Assembly (NCBI GenBank): GCA_036824265.1
Contig: DAITAL010000005.1
Location: forward strand, 1 to 64,000
DNA: 64,000 nt
Direction: 5' to 3'
Source: JAAYZB01 sp937958685
Lineage (GTDB): Bacteria > Bacillota_I > Bacilli_A > Izemoplasmatales > Hujiaoplasmataceae
A program made the position numbers and the translations under genes. A model generated the notes under the pieces. The model had not been told where the DNA came from. It saw only the letters and a list, made by a program, of their open reading frames with translations, and did no database searches. Below, piece after piece: positions 49,276 through 58,797 of this stretch; the first letter of the stretch is position 1; every line of letters begins with the position of its first letter.

Positions 49276-50133
49276 TCAACTTCCTTGCATCGCTGAGAAA
49301 ATCGAGATGACGACGGGGATATCGGTTGCGGCATGAAACAAGACAGACCCCCATAGACTGTTTGTTTTTCGGATGAGGTGCCCCCATGCCAAGGCCAATG
49401 GAACCAGTATAACCAAGAACATTAACGTGTCTTTGGTATAGGAGACTCCGGTATGATGCAACACAAATGGGATTGCAGTTACAAGATTAGCGAAAAAAGC
49501 TCCCATGAAAGTCGAGTAATCTTTGATGAATAATCCCCGGAACATCAGTTCTTCATTAAAGGCGTTTCCGAAAATGAATATCAAAATATACGGCAACCAC
49601 TCCATGAACATTGTGAAAGTATAGGGTTTTGCGCCAAACAGTATCGCAATGTAATAGGATAAAGCGGCAAAAACAAGAAACAGAAAGCCGCCAATCAAGA
49701 GACTTATTTTCAAGTTGCCGCCAGCCAAATATAAGTCTGAGTACTTCCTTCGTCGAAGTTTCCAAAGTACCAATATCACACTCACTAAGATGATTGTGCT
49801 ATCAAGTTTATCTATGGCTATACCGGCTGGCGAGTCTATCGGGACCACAAACAAACTGGCAATCCACTTTCCCGAAGGAAGATATAGGTCGACAGCCATA
49901 GCTACCGATACAACAAAGAAAGCATACAAAGTATTGGAGTATGTCGCGTATTTTGGCTGCCGTTTCGAAAGAAGCGAACCTGCCAGTAACAGCGCAACCA
50001 AGAGCATTCTGCCAACGATATCGATAGTGCCGGCAAACACGGGTCTCATATGACTGAACACGACAAAAACCAGTGCCCCCAGCAGCAAAAAAACAATGAA
50101 TTGAAGATAACTAAGAACTCGAGATTTATTCAT
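49276..50133 (-). CDS. CPBP-family intramembrane glutamic protease (CAAX-like)
   Basis: This 285-residue protein has about eight membrane helices. The Abi/CPBP motifs are NEELMFRGLF (EExxxR, about 199-208), FVLHH (about 230-234) and HAATD (about 266-270). These acidic and His residues form the active site. Members process prenylated or bacteriocin-related peptides or modulate immunity; role here unknown. AGGGGTTGAG lies before the ATG at 50133. It is alone between fossil B and the tRNA-Glu terminator. Confidence 0.85.
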   Translation of the reverse strand: MNKSRVLSYLQFIVFLLLGALVFVVFSHMRPVFAGTIDIVGRMLLVALLLAGSLLSKRQPKYATYSNTLYAFFVVSVAMAVDLYLPSGKWIASLFVVPIDSPAGIAIDKLDSTIILVSVILVLWKLRRRKYSDLYLAGGNLKISLLIGGFLFLVFAALSYYIAILFGAKPYTFTMFMEWLPYILIFIFGNAFNEELMFRGLFIKDYSTFMGAFFANLVTAIPFVLHHTGVSYTKDTLMFLVILVPLALAWGHLIRKTNSLWGSVLFHAATDIPVVISIFSAMQGS

Positions 50134-50188
50134 TTACTCAACCCCTATTCGACAAATCGTTAATCGCACTCAGAAATCTCCAAATATA

Positions 50189-50217
50189 TTATACCCACGT
50201 TCAAAGTTGGAGTAAAG
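50189..50217 (-). promoter_or_regulatory. promoter of the CPBP protease gene
   Basis: Minus strand: TTTACT (50212-50217), 17-base spacer, TATAAT (50189-50194). About 55 bases before the start codon. Confidence 0.6.
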
Positions 50218-50610
50218 GGACTCAAACAGAACTTAACACAAATATCTATCCTATATCGCAGGTTTGACTATGTTGAATTGTGTCCGCGTTTAAATGGATT
50301 AGTTGATTCTTGATCAGTATTTGAAAATGAAGTCATTTACATACACAGACTGTCATGCTTACCACATCAAAAAAGAATAAATCCCCGATATTTATAACAA
50401 CATAAGTCGGATTTTTCGATGATTTTTTGAGTTTAATCATGAACTTCCTTTTTATTGCTTGAAATTTGCTTATGTCAACATAAGTTTTCAAGGTTTTTGA
50501 CCCTTCCCACAAAAATCATCCAAATCAGTATCTGTTACGGGTTTCTTGTTTCATTGTCTATAATACATACACCTTTGAATTTCTATCGCACTAATAGATC
50601 TAACGGTGAA
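50218..50610. other. intergenic stretch with a 16-bp dyad
   Basis: No gene. CTTATGT (50469-50475) and ACATAAG (50478-50484) form an inverted repeat with a two-base centre; a further ACATAAG lies near 50402. They may be remnants of an operator or recombination site. Confidence 0.4.
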
Positions 50611-50642
50611 TAAAAGCCCCCATTTCACAGTGAAATGGGGGC
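50611..50642 (-). terminator. intrinsic terminator after tRNA-Glu
   Basis: Minus strand: GCCCCCATTTCA pairs with TGAAATGGGGGC over a three-base loop, then TTTTATT. This is the parent of the two degenerate copies at 47335 and 48821. Confidence 0.9.
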
Positions 50643-50653
50643 AATATTGACCT

Positions 50654-50729
50654 TGGTAGCCCGTACGGGGTTCGAACCCGTGAATGCCGCCTTGAGAGGG
50701 CGGTGAGTTAACCGTTTCTCCAACGGGCC
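50654..50729 (-). tRNA. tRNA-Glu(CTC), CCA encoded
   Basis: Acceptor GGCCCGT/ACGGGCT, D-arm, anticodon stem CCGCC/GGCGG around loop CTCTCAA (anticodon CTC), T-arm ACGGG-TTCGAAC-CCCGT, and an encoded CCA end at 50654-50656. Anticodon arm and CCGCC/GGCGG resemble other bacterial tRNA-Glu. It starts 12 bases after the stop of gltX, so the synthetase and its substrate tRNA share a transcript. Confidence 0.93.
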
Positions 50730-50741
50730 ATCGCGATCAGC

Positions 50742-52391
50742 CTATAGAAGGCTGATGGTGTGGTTGATTCTATTAACTATTGTATCATATCCGAGGATTT
50801 TTAGTACATAGTAAAAATTAGGAGTGTTCTTTCTGGCGCTGACAGCGATCCTGATGATCTCCGCGAAATCACCGATATGGCCCAAATACCGGTCCGGGTT
50901 GTTTTTATAGTCCTTGGTCCGGGCCGCAAAGCCGGTTGCTTCGGCGACCATCTTCAAATTCTCGAACCATTCAGCCTCCGGCAGATTCAATCCGGGTTGC
51001 CTTAGGAATGCCTCGAGCACATCGATAATCTGTGTTTTCGTGAAGCGCTCGTTGAACGGTCTCGATTCCCTGATCGCTGCTTCAAACCACTTGTCATACA
51101 TGAAGTTGATGATCGGGAAAATGTCAGAGTATTTCTCATAGTCTTTTCGTGGCTTCTCGCCGCCTCTTTCAATCGCGAGGATCGCCTGGAAGTAGGGGAT
51201 GTCGTTCTTGATCGCCGCGGCGAAAGTCTGGTCATAAGCTTTGGCCCAGGCAAGGGCTTTGCTCGCGATTGTTTCCGCAGGCATTTTGGCGAGGCATTCC
51301 TTGCAGATGGATTTGACCTTTTCCAGATCGAAGAGGCCGCCATCAAGCGTCATCTTCGCGAAGCTGAGGTTGAAGTTGAAGATGTCCGCATCCGGATTGG
51401 CAAGGCGCCATTCCTCGAAATTGGTGTTGGCCATCGTCATCAGGTATTCCAGGAAACCCTCGATCGGATAGCCTTGCTCGAGAAAATAACTCACCGAGGC
51501 CTCGGGATCCTTGCGCTTCGAGAGTTTCCGACGTTTGCCCTCATCGAGCTTCATGATCACGGGAAGATGGGCATAGATTGGCCGCTCCCATCCGATGCTG
51601 TCGAACAGTTGGAGATGGATCGGCACGGAGGCCATCCATTCCTCGCCTCTGGTGATATGGGTGGGACGCATGAAGTGGTCATCCACCAAATGGGCGAAAT
51701 GATAAGTGGGCAGTCCGTCGGTTTTCATGATCACGATGTCCTGGACATTTTCCGGGAATTCGATCCGGCCGCGGATGACATCGTCGACATAGACGCGGTT
51801 AGTTTCGATACCAGGAGATTTGAATCTAATCACGAAGGGGAAACCCGCTTTGACTTTGGCGGTCGCTTCCGCGAGAGACAGATACCTGCACTTCGCATAT
51901 TCGCCATAGTAGCCGGGATTGGCCTTGATCTTTTCCTGCTCCTTGCGGATCTCGTCGAGTTCCTCATGCGTGCAGAAACAAGGGTATGCGAGATCGTGCT
52001 CCAAAAGGTGCTTGATGACGACATCGTAGATCCACTTGCGCTCGCTCTGCCTATAGGGTCCGTAAGCGCCGCCCTTGACAAAACTTTCGTCGGGAGCGAT
52101 GCCGAATGTTTCGAGCTCCTCGATGAGTTTGTCGCCCGATCCGGCGATTTCACGCTTCTGATCGGTATCCTCGAGCCTGACGAAAAAGACGCCGCCGGAC
52201 TGCTTGGCAAGCCTCCAGGAGATGAGCGAAGCCGAAAGCGAACCCGTATGCAAAAAGCCCGTCGGGGACGGAGCGAAACGCGTGACCATCGCGCCTTCTT
52301 GAAGCGTTCTTAGGGGAAATAAAGCTTCCAGATCAGCAATCGTTTTGGTCACTTCGGGAAATATGCTTTTGGCAAGTTCATATCGGTCCAT
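50742..52391 (-). CDS. gltX: glutamyl-tRNA synthetase
   Basis: This 549-residue class I synthetase has the HIGH-type motif TGFLHTGSLSAS (about 44-55), FFVRLEDTDQKRE, the KMSKS-type KLSKRKD (near 295-305), and an extended anticodon-binding C-terminus. An N-terminal extension of about 35 residues before TRFAPSPTG is characteristic of the longer GluRS type found in Lachnospiraceae-like clostridia. It charges tRNA-Glu encoded 12 bases downstream. GGGAG decides the ATG at 52391. Confidence 0.95.
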   Translation of the reverse strand: MDRYELAKSIFPEVTKTIADLEALFPLRTLQEGAMVTRFAPSPTGFLHTGSLSASLISWRLAKQSGGVFFVRLEDTDQKREIAGSGDKLIEELETFGIAPDESFVKGGAYGPYRQSERKWIYDVVIKHLLEHDLAYPCFCTHEELDEIRKEQEKIKANPGYYGEYAKCRYLSLAEATAKVKAGFPFVIRFKSPGIETNRVYVDDVIRGRIEFPENVQDIVIMKTDGLPTYHFAHLVDDHFMRPTHITRGEEWMASVPIHLQLFDSIGWERPIYAHLPVIMKLDEGKRRKLSKRKDPEASVSYFLEQGYPIEGFLEYLMTMANTNFEEWRLANPDADIFNFNLSFAKMTLDGGLFDLEKVKSICKECLAKMPAETIASKALAWAKAYDQTFAAAIKNDIPYFQAILAIERGGEKPRKDYEKYSDIFPIINFMYDKWFEAAIRESRPFNERFTKTQIIDVLEAFLRQPGLNLPEAEWFENLKMVAEATGFAARTKDYKNNPDRYLGHIGDFAEIIRIAVSARKNTPNFYYVLKILGYDTIVNRINHTISLL

Positions 52392-52420
52392 CGGCGGCGC
52401 TCCCACTTTCTCTAGTGTCT

Positions 52421-52450
52421 ATTCTACCATATCTTGATTAGAAATGCCAA
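52421..52450 (-). promoter_or_regulatory. promoter of gltX-tRNA-Glu
   Basis: Minus strand: TTGGCA (52445-52450), 18-base spacer, TAGAAT (52421-52426) preceded by TGG (extended -10). Confidence 0.55.
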
Positions 52451-52473
52451 CGCAAAATGAAGGTGGCAAACAA

Positions 52474-54567
52474 TCAGGAAGCGGGTTCGTAGATCAGCAG
52501 GTATTCGGTCGAGATGCTGCTGGGTTGGTAACCAAGAGCGGTAAGCGCCGCTTCCATTCCCGGCAGATTGTCAAGATAGTACCTGAGATCGATGATGATG
52601 TAATCCATTAGCTCGGTGGCATGGTCGAAGTCATAGTAATCATAGTCGTAAAGAGTCTCCCTGTCGCCCAGATAAGTGGTGAGCAGGGTGGTCGCGACGA
52701 CGCTTTTATCCCTGGGAATCGAGGTGAGCGTCAACCGCATGCCCTCATACATCTCGAAGTTCTCCCGGTAGTCCTTGATATGGCCGTACCGGGAGAACAA
52801 AGTGCTCGAACCGACCATCACCGAGATCGCCAGGGCGACGAAGGCCATGCTGTAGAGCGCGTGTTTGATCGTATTGAAACGGGTGAAGAAACCCAGACTG
52901 AGGTTCTCCTTGATCGAAAGCAGCACAAGGAAAATCACGAGCACGCTGCTGCCGTAGAAATACTGGTAGCCGAATTGGTGCTGCCAATAGTAGTTGCTCG
53001 CGAAATTGACGACGATGAGCGGCCCCAGCAGGAAATAATCAGCCATGTTCCTGACGAAGAACGGAAAGAAACCGACAGTGGCGAAAATGACCACCAGACT
53101 GTAGACCTTGCTGGGTTGAAACAAGGTTGAAAGCAGATAACTCGGATTCTGGAAGAGACTGGGCAGGGTGCCGAAGGCGCCCAGCTCAGGATAGCCGTTT
53201 AGGTTGCTGTAGCGCCATAACATCGCCCCGGTGCCGGCGTTGTTCAGATAAGCCACGGCGACGACGAAGTATAGGATCGCCACAAGGATCGCGCCCGACC
53301 CGTGGATGATATTGAGCCGGACGTCCTTCCTGGAGGCGTCCTTCTTCTCCGTTCCGAAGATGAAATAGAGGCCGATAAAGACGAGATAGATCCCCGCGTC
53401 TTCCTTGACCAGAAGCAGCAATAGACTACTGATGAAAAAGGGGATTGTCCGTTTTTTAATGCCAAAATAGAGCACAAAGAGGATGAGGGGTGCCAGGAAG
53501 CAGTTTTCATGCAGATCGAAGAAACTGCTGCTGATCAGAGCCGGACTGAAGATGTAGATGATTGCGATCACCGACCTGATCATAGGCGGCAACTGGAATT
53601 CCTTGCCGATCAGATACAACGGAATCACGCCGGTCGCAACGACGATGACTTGCAGGATCTGCAAGGTCTCCGGTCGGGGGAAAATCCAGAAAAACGGCAA
53701 CAATAGATAAAAGATCGGCGAGATATGGACGGCGTTGTGATTCAAGGCGTAACCGCGTTCGAGCGTCGTCACCATGCCTTCGAAATTGCGCATGTTGTAG
53801 AACATCTGCGTGAAGATGCCGAAATCATAGCTCGGTGTTTGGAGCGTCATCGTCCGATAAACCATCATCCGCGACAGCGTGACCACTTGGAAGAGGACCA
53901 CGAGGACGATGACGATGATGGCGATGGTTTCCCTTGACTTGCCGTTTGCCTGCCTGTTTTCATCGTTGGTCTGAAAGATGTAGGCAACGATCAGGCCGGC
54001 CATCACGCCAAGGGCGATGTAGAAGTATGTTACCCAATCGCCGATCAGCACATGCATGTCGCTGATGAGCGACAGGTTGCGGCCTGGATACGGAGTATAG
54101 GGAAGACTGGCTTTGACGATCAGGATCAACAAAATCGCCAGGAACATGGCATAGTTGGCGTGGATCAGAAGTTTGTTGGCCTTGACCCTGCTTTTGTCGT
54201 ATTCCAGTTTCCGGAGCGCAAAGCGCTCATGGAAGCTCATGTAGACACCGGGAATGGCGATCAGAAGCGCGCCGAAGACGAGCGACTCGACGGGAGCGTA
54301 AAAGCTGAAGACCGTGAGGTAGACAAGCCATAGAAAACTGAGGAGCACCGGCGTCAGAAAATAGGTCAGTTTGGCGCTGAAGACCCTGATCAAGGCCAAA
54401 AACCCGGCAAAAAGCGCCACCTGGAGCAAGAACTGGAAGGCGGTTATTTGCCGGATATCATAGAAGTTGCGGCTCTTGCCGAAAATGAAGAGGGACAAAA
54501 GCGCCATCAGGAGAAAAGCGCCGACGACTTGTCCCGCAAGGATCAGGAGCGCGTTTTTGTCTTTCAT
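52474..54567 (-). CDS. DUF2079 polytopic membrane protein
   Basis: This 697-residue protein has about 12-14 helices and the DUF2079 core: YDFGIFTQMFYNMRNFEGMVTTLER (about 243-267), FDLHENCFLAPLILFVLYFG, LLLLVKEDAGIYLVFIGLYFIFG and NFASNYYWQHQFGYQYFYGSSVL. An exposed C-terminal domain holds TSIPRDKSVVATTLLT and TLYDYDYYDFDHAT. The family resembles GT-C glycosyltransferases (a GT-like fold using lipid-linked sugars), which is a structural suggestion. A close paralog lies at 58798-60900, and both flank an ABC exporter and pcm. Confidence 0.85.
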   Translation of the reverse strand: MKDKNALLILAGQVVGAFLLMALLSLFIFGKSRNFYDIRQITAFQFLLQVALFAGFLALIRVFSAKLTYFLTPVLLSFLWLVYLTVFSFYAPVESLVFGALLIAIPGVYMSFHERFALRKLEYDKSRVKANKLLIHANYAMFLAILLILIVKASLPYTPYPGRNLSLISDMHVLIGDWVTYFYIALGVMAGLIVAYIFQTNDENRQANGKSRETIAIIVIVLVVLFQVVTLSRMMVYRTMTLQTPSYDFGIFTQMFYNMRNFEGMVTTLERGYALNHNAVHISPIFYLLLPFFWIFPRPETLQILQVIVVATGVIPLYLIGKEFQLPPMIRSVIAIIYIFSPALISSSFFDLHENCFLAPLILFVLYFGIKKRTIPFFISSLLLLLVKEDAGIYLVFIGLYFIFGTEKKDASRKDVRLNIIHGSGAILVAILYFVVAVAYLNNAGTGAMLWRYSNLNGYPELGAFGTLPSLFQNPSYLLSTLFQPSKVYSLVVIFATVGFFPFFVRNMADYFLLGPLIVVNFASNYYWQHQFGYQYFYGSSVLVIFLVLLSIKENLSLGFFTRFNTIKHALYSMAFVALAISVMVGSSTLFSRYGHIKDYRENFEMYEGMRLTLTSIPRDKSVVATTLLTTYLGDRETLYDYDYYDFDHATELMDYIIIDLRYYLDNLPGMEAALTALGYQPSSISTEYLLIYEPAS

Positions 54568-54646
54568 GTCACGCTACCCCTTTCATAGTCCATGATATAC
54601 TAGTATACATCAATCCACCGGAAGCGATAGCGCCAAAGTGATTTTT

Positions 54647-56278
54647 TTAAGTTTGAGCGCTTTGCCTGACGGTGGCTTTGCGGTTCGCGATGGTGATGAC
54701 CTCGTCATAGCGGTCCAGATTTTCGGGAATCACCACGTGGGAGACGTTGATGATGGTGACACCGGTCAACGACAGCAGGCTGGATTCGATCGCCCGGGCC
54801 TTGTCCAGATCCAGACTGGCGAAAGCCTCGTCGAGGAAAATCAGCTGGGCGCGGTTCAAGAGGCCTCTGGCGATCGCGATCCGGCTCTTCTCGCCTCCGG
54901 AGATGTTCTTGCCGTTGTCGAGGATCGGCCGGCTGAGGCCGTCTGGGTGGTTGTCGACGAAATCCTCGAGTCCGGCCTTAAGCAATGCGTTCCGGATTTC
55001 CGAATCGCTATAGTCCTTGTAAAGGGTAAGGTTGTTTTTCAAGGTGTCCTCAAACAGGAAGACCTGTTGTTCGATGTTGGCGATTTTGGCGAAATAGTCG
55101 ACCTTCCTGATGTTCACAAGCGGGATGCCATCGACTGTGATCTCCCCATCTGAAGGATTGAAGTACTTGCGCAAAAGTTTGAGCAAGGTCGACTTGCCAC
55201 CGCCGGATGGACCGACGACAAGGTATTTCCTGCCTTTGACAAACGTGAGCGAAACATCCTTCAATACCGGTTCCTGATCATAGGCGAAGGACACGCCATT
55301 GAGCGAGATCGCCTCTTGAAAACCGGCAAGGGTTTCGGTCTCGGGAAAGGTTTCTTTGTTGGCCAGCGATTCGTCGATCCGCTCAAACAGGACCTTGACC
55401 GACATCAGTTTCGGGATTGCCTCGGAAAACGTGATGATGGGACCGATGAACCCGTCGATGTTGTTGATGACGACGATGATTCCGGCAAAGGTCACCAAAC
55501 CGGTGATCGTCATGTAGGAGACCACCAGCATCAGTCCGAGGACGGTGATCATCCCGTTGGCGTTCTGCAAGGCGAAAATAAACGACATGATCTTGTCGAT
55601 GACATACTTCTTCTGCTGGACCTTGGTGCTTTTGTCACGGAAGTCGGTCGTGATCCTCGTTTCCAGATCGTTGGCCTTGATGATTTGGAAAGCCGAGAGC
55701 ACCTCCTTGATGAAGCCGTTGTAGGAGCGCATCAAATCGCTCCTTTCGGCATTATGCTTCTTGATCGGCTTCTCCGCCAGCATGGAGATGATCGCGTTGA
55801 TGATGGCGACGCCGGCCCCGACGAGAAGCAGCCAGGGACTGACGATGGCGATGATGATGATGGCGGTCGCGAAATTGATCAAGGAATCGATGATCGAGGC
55901 GACCTGCTCGAGATAATCGCGCTCGATCAGGTCGAAGTCGTTGGTCAGCGCGGAAACATAAAGCGCATTGTTGTCCTTTTGAAACTCGGAGATGTTCTTA
56001 TTGAAAACGGCCGCCATGTAATCCGTCTTCATTGCCGCAAGCGCGCCCTTGATGAATTTGCCGCGCACGTAGGCCATCAAGAGATTTGCCGGCAGCATCA
56101 GCACGACGAGGATCATGACCCAGATCCCGTTCTGCCAGAAATCGTCCCATACGCCCGCGGTCGCCGCGGTGATCGTCGCAAACAGAAAAAGCGACATCCT
56201 CAAGGTCAAAAAGGCGATGATGAGCCTGACGAACACTGCCGGCCAGGCTTTGAGGAGGTAGCGTGATTTAGCTTTCAT
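54647..56278 (-). CDS. ABC transporter permease/ATPase (exporter subunit 2)
   Basis: This 543-residue half-transporter has a six-helix domain (about 15-310) and an NBD (about 325-540). Walker A is GPSGGGKST, signature ISGGEKSR, Walker B LIFLDEAFA. It overlaps the upstream exporter gene by 11 bases and starts ATG at 56278 after GGAGG. The two probably form a heterodimeric exporter. Substrate unknown; DUF2079 proteins on both sides suggest a surface glycan or lipid-linked product (inference). Confidence 0.92.
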   Translation of the reverse strand: MKAKSRYLLKAWPAVFVRLIIAFLTLRMSLFLFATITAATAGVWDDFWQNGIWVMILVVLMLPANLLMAYVRGKFIKGALAAMKTDYMAAVFNKNISEFQKDNNALYVSALTNDFDLIERDYLEQVASIIDSLINFATAIIIIAIVSPWLLLVGAGVAIINAIISMLAEKPIKKHNAERSDLMRSYNGFIKEVLSAFQIIKANDLETRITTDFRDKSTKVQQKKYVIDKIMSFIFALQNANGMITVLGLMLVVSYMTITGLVTFAGIIVVINNIDGFIGPIITFSEAIPKLMSVKVLFERIDESLANKETFPETETLAGFQEAISLNGVSFAYDQEPVLKDVSLTFVKGRKYLVVGPSGGGKSTLLKLLRKYFNPSDGEITVDGIPLVNIRKVDYFAKIANIEQQVFLFEDTLKNNLTLYKDYSDSEIRNALLKAGLEDFVDNHPDGLSRPILDNGKNISGGEKSRIAIARGLLNRAQLIFLDEAFASLDLDKARAIESSLLSLTGVTIINVSHVVIPENLDRYDEVITIANRKATVRQSAQT

Positions 56279-57917
56279 CCTGGGCCTCCGGGAAATAGTC
56301 TTTGATATCGTACTGGGTGACAAACCCGTTTTTGACCTCCAAGACATGATCGTATCTATCGGTGATGCCTGGATAGTATTTGTGGCTGATGGCGAGCACG
56401 GTGGCGTCCAGGCCGACGATCGTCGCCTCGACGCTTCTGCCGATCTCGTCGTTCAGGGAAGAGGTTGCCTCGTCGATGAAGAGGATTTCAGCATTTTTGT
56501 ACATTGCCCGCGCGATGGCGACGCGCTGGCGTTCGCCGCCTGAAAGGTTCTTGCCATTTTCGGCGACCGCGAAATCAACGCCTTCTGCCTGTTGGGCGAC
56601 AAAGTCCCCTAGTCCGGAGGCGATGACCGCGCGTTTCAGTTTCGCTTCGTCCTGTTTTTTGAACAGGGCGATGTTGTCCTTGAGCGAAGCTTCGAAGAGA
56701 AAGACATCCTGGTAGATGAACGCCGCTTTGTCATAGAAAGACTTGATGGCGATGGTCCTGAGTTCCTTGCCGTCCGCGAGAATCTTGCCTTCATAGTCCT
56801 CATAGATGCCGGAGAGCAGTTTCATGATTGTCGACTTGCCGGCGCCGCTTGGGCCTTTGAGCAGGTATTTCTTGCCTTTTTCCAAAACGAAGCTGGCATC
56901 GTGGAGAATCTGGGTGTCTTCGTATTTGAAGTTCAAGCCGATGACTTCGATCCTGTCCTTGAGCGTGAAACTGTGTCTTTTGCCGTTGTGTTCGTCGATA
57001 GTGACCTGGGCGGTGATCTTGTCGTAGATCGCCTGCGAGGATTTGAGGGTGTTGATGAGCGGCATCATGTTCACCAAGGGGAAGATCGCCATGGATGCCA
57101 GTTGCACGGTGAGGGCGATCATGCCGAAACTGGTGCCCTGGGAGATCATCCAGGTCAGATAGAGCATGACGCCCATGAGGATGATGAAGCCGATTGCGCC
57201 GTTGGTGTCGAGTTGCAGCGTCGTGAAGAAACGGAAACTGAATTTTTTCTGTTCCAGGGCTTCGATCCGGTGTTTGGCATTTTCCAGGAACTTACGTTCG
57301 ATATTGTTCAACTTGAGAATCTCAAGTCCGGAAAACGTGTTGGCGTAATTCAGCGTCGCCGTTTCGTTTTCCTTTGAGACCTCTTCCTGCAATCTGACTG
57401 TTTTTTTCTGGTAAAGTTGGGAAATGCCCAACACCATGAAGGAAGTGAAGAACACGATCAGGGCGATCCGCCATTCGACGACGAAGAGGATTGCCATCAC
57501 CGAGACATAAAGCCCGCAACGGAAGATGAAGTTGATGAGGGACAGAAAGAACGACTGTTCGAAGATGTTGATGTCGTTGACCAGGTTCGACAGGTAGACA
57601 TCGCGCGATTTTTGATGGAAAGTCCGGTATTCCATATTCATGATCTTGTCAAAAGCCCGAATCCTGAGTGATAAAAGCGTATCCCGCATGTAGGCGATCC
57701 TGAGCATCCGGGAGATGATGAAAAAACCGGCATGGACGAAGATGAAGCCGATCGAGGCCAGAACCGTCCAACGGAAGAAAGCCATCGTTTTACGGTCCGC
57801 AGACTCAAAAATCAGCGAAATGACTCCCATCCTTATCAGCTCGGTGATGACAGGGATGAAACAGGCGATGACGTATTGGAGGAAGCGTTTCCGGTTTTCC
57901 AGAAGCATTGTTTTCAT
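56268..57917 (-). CDS. ABC transporter permease/ATPase (exporter subunit 1)
   Basis: This 549-residue half-transporter has six helices in about 15-305 and an NBD from about 330: Walker A GPSGAGKST, signature LSGGERQR, Walker B ILFIDEATSS, and the switch His in AISHKYYPG. Both subunits keep catalytic Glu after the Walker B Asp, so both sites may be active. It is the first of the overlapping pair. GGAG lies about eight bases before the ATG at 57917. The AT-rich gap 57918-58043 holds several -10-like boxes. Confidence 0.92.
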   Translation of the reverse strand: MKTMLLENRKRFLQYVIACFIPVITELIRMGVISLIFESADRKTMAFFRWTVLASIGFIFVHAGFFIISRMLRIAYMRDTLLSLRIRAFDKIMNMEYRTFHQKSRDVYLSNLVNDINIFEQSFFLSLINFIFRCGLYVSVMAILFVVEWRIALIVFFTSFMVLGISQLYQKKTVRLQEEVSKENETATLNYANTFSGLEILKLNNIERKFLENAKHRIEALEQKKFSFRFFTTLQLDTNGAIGFIILMGVMLYLTWMISQGTSFGMIALTVQLASMAIFPLVNMMPLINTLKSSQAIYDKITAQVTIDEHNGKRHSFTLKDRIEVIGLNFKYEDTQILHDASFVLEKGKKYLLKGPSGAGKSTIMKLLSGIYEDYEGKILADGKELRTIAIKSFYDKAAFIYQDVFLFEASLKDNIALFKKQDEAKLKRAVIASGLGDFVAQQAEGVDFAVAENGKNLSGGERQRVAIARAMYKNAEILFIDEATSSLNDEIGRSVEATIVGLDATVLAISHKYYPGITDRYDHVLEVKNGFVTQYDIKDYFPEAQDES

Positions 57918-58043
57918 GCGCGTATTCTCCGTAGGCGGTTGAAGACTACTTCCATATTATCATATTATATTTAATATGTCATTAATTATTTTAAAGATTA
58001 TACATAGATAAATGTTAATAATCAATTCTCTGTTTATGATATT

Positions 58044-58682
58044 TCAATCGCGATCGACAAGTTCGACAAACCGGCAATCGCAAAGGCCGGTCTTGCGCAA
58101 GTGGCCGTCCTCCTTTTCAATCACCAGGAGTTTCTGGAAGAAGCTCCCGCCGACAGGGATCACCATCCGCCCGCCGTCCTGCAATTGGGCGATGAGCGCC
58201 TCGGGAATATCGCGGGCGGCGGCGGTGACGATGATCTTGTCGAAAGGAGCATGCTCGCGCCAGCCGTCGCAGCCGTTTCCGACTTTGAAAAGGAGATTGT
58301 CATGCTCAAGCGAGAACAAAACCTGTTTTGCCTGCTCTTGGAGCGCCCTGATCCGTTCGACGGAATATACCATACCGCCCAACTCGGCGAGAATCGCCGT
58401 CTGATAACCGGATCCGGTGCCAATCTCCAGGATCCGGTCCGTTTTCTTTAGTTCTAGCGCCTGGGTCATCAAGGCGACGATGTAAGGCTGGGAGATCGTC
58501 TGCTGGTGGCCGATCCCCAGCGGATAGTCCTCGTATGCCCAGTCTTCCCTGCCTTTGGCGACGAAAAGATGCCGGGGAACGCGGGAAAAGGCATCCAGCA
58601 CGGCCGGGGAAGTGATGTCCCGCCCGCGAAGCTGGATGTCGACCATCAGTTTGCGCAGCTCGTGAAAGCGATCCCGGGTCAT
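58044..58682 (-). CDS. pcm: protein-L-isoaspartate O-methyltransferase
   Basis: This 212-residue protein has PCMT motifs VPRHLFV, GIGHQQTISQPYIVALMTQAL (about 60-80) and SAM-binding EIGTGSGYQTAILAEL (about 90-105), with FDKIIVTAAARDIPEALIAQL. It repairs isoaspartyl residues using S-adenosylmethionine. GGAGGTGAACCC fixes the ATG at 58682; the frame extends upstream without signals. It lies alone between the DUF2079 terminator and the ABC genes. Confidence 0.93.
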   Translation of the reverse strand: MTRDRFHELRKLMVDIQLRGRDITSPAVLDAFSRVPRHLFVAKGREDWAYEDYPLGIGHQQTISQPYIVALMTQALELKKTDRILEIGTGSGYQTAILAELGGMVYSVERIRALQEQAKQVLFSLEHDNLLFKVGNGCDGWREHAPFDKIIVTAAARDIPEALIAQLQDGGRMVIPVGGSFFQKLLVIEKEDGHLRKTGLCDCRFVELVDRD

Positions 58683-58766
58683 GGGTTCACCTCCGGATCT
58701 ACCGTTCTCATCATCATTATACCTCATTTCTTCGTGGTCGTGTCGCAAGCTGCCGTCGAAGATAAG

Positions 58767-58792
58767 AAAAAAACAGCCTCGCGGCTGTTTTG
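58767..58792 (-). terminator. intrinsic terminator after the second DUF2079 gene
   Basis: Minus strand: AAACAGCC pairs with GGCTGTTT over a four-base loop, followed by a T-run (TTTTTTTC). Only 5 bases past the stop at 58798. Confidence 0.85.
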
Positions 58793-58797
58793 TTTGC

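Noticed and set aside
54638..56266. Long plus-strand frames (171 and 316 residues) opposite the ABC exporter genes
   Set aside because: Their composition (D, H, Q, R-rich) is typical of antisense to transporter genes, and no ribosome site or family match is seen.
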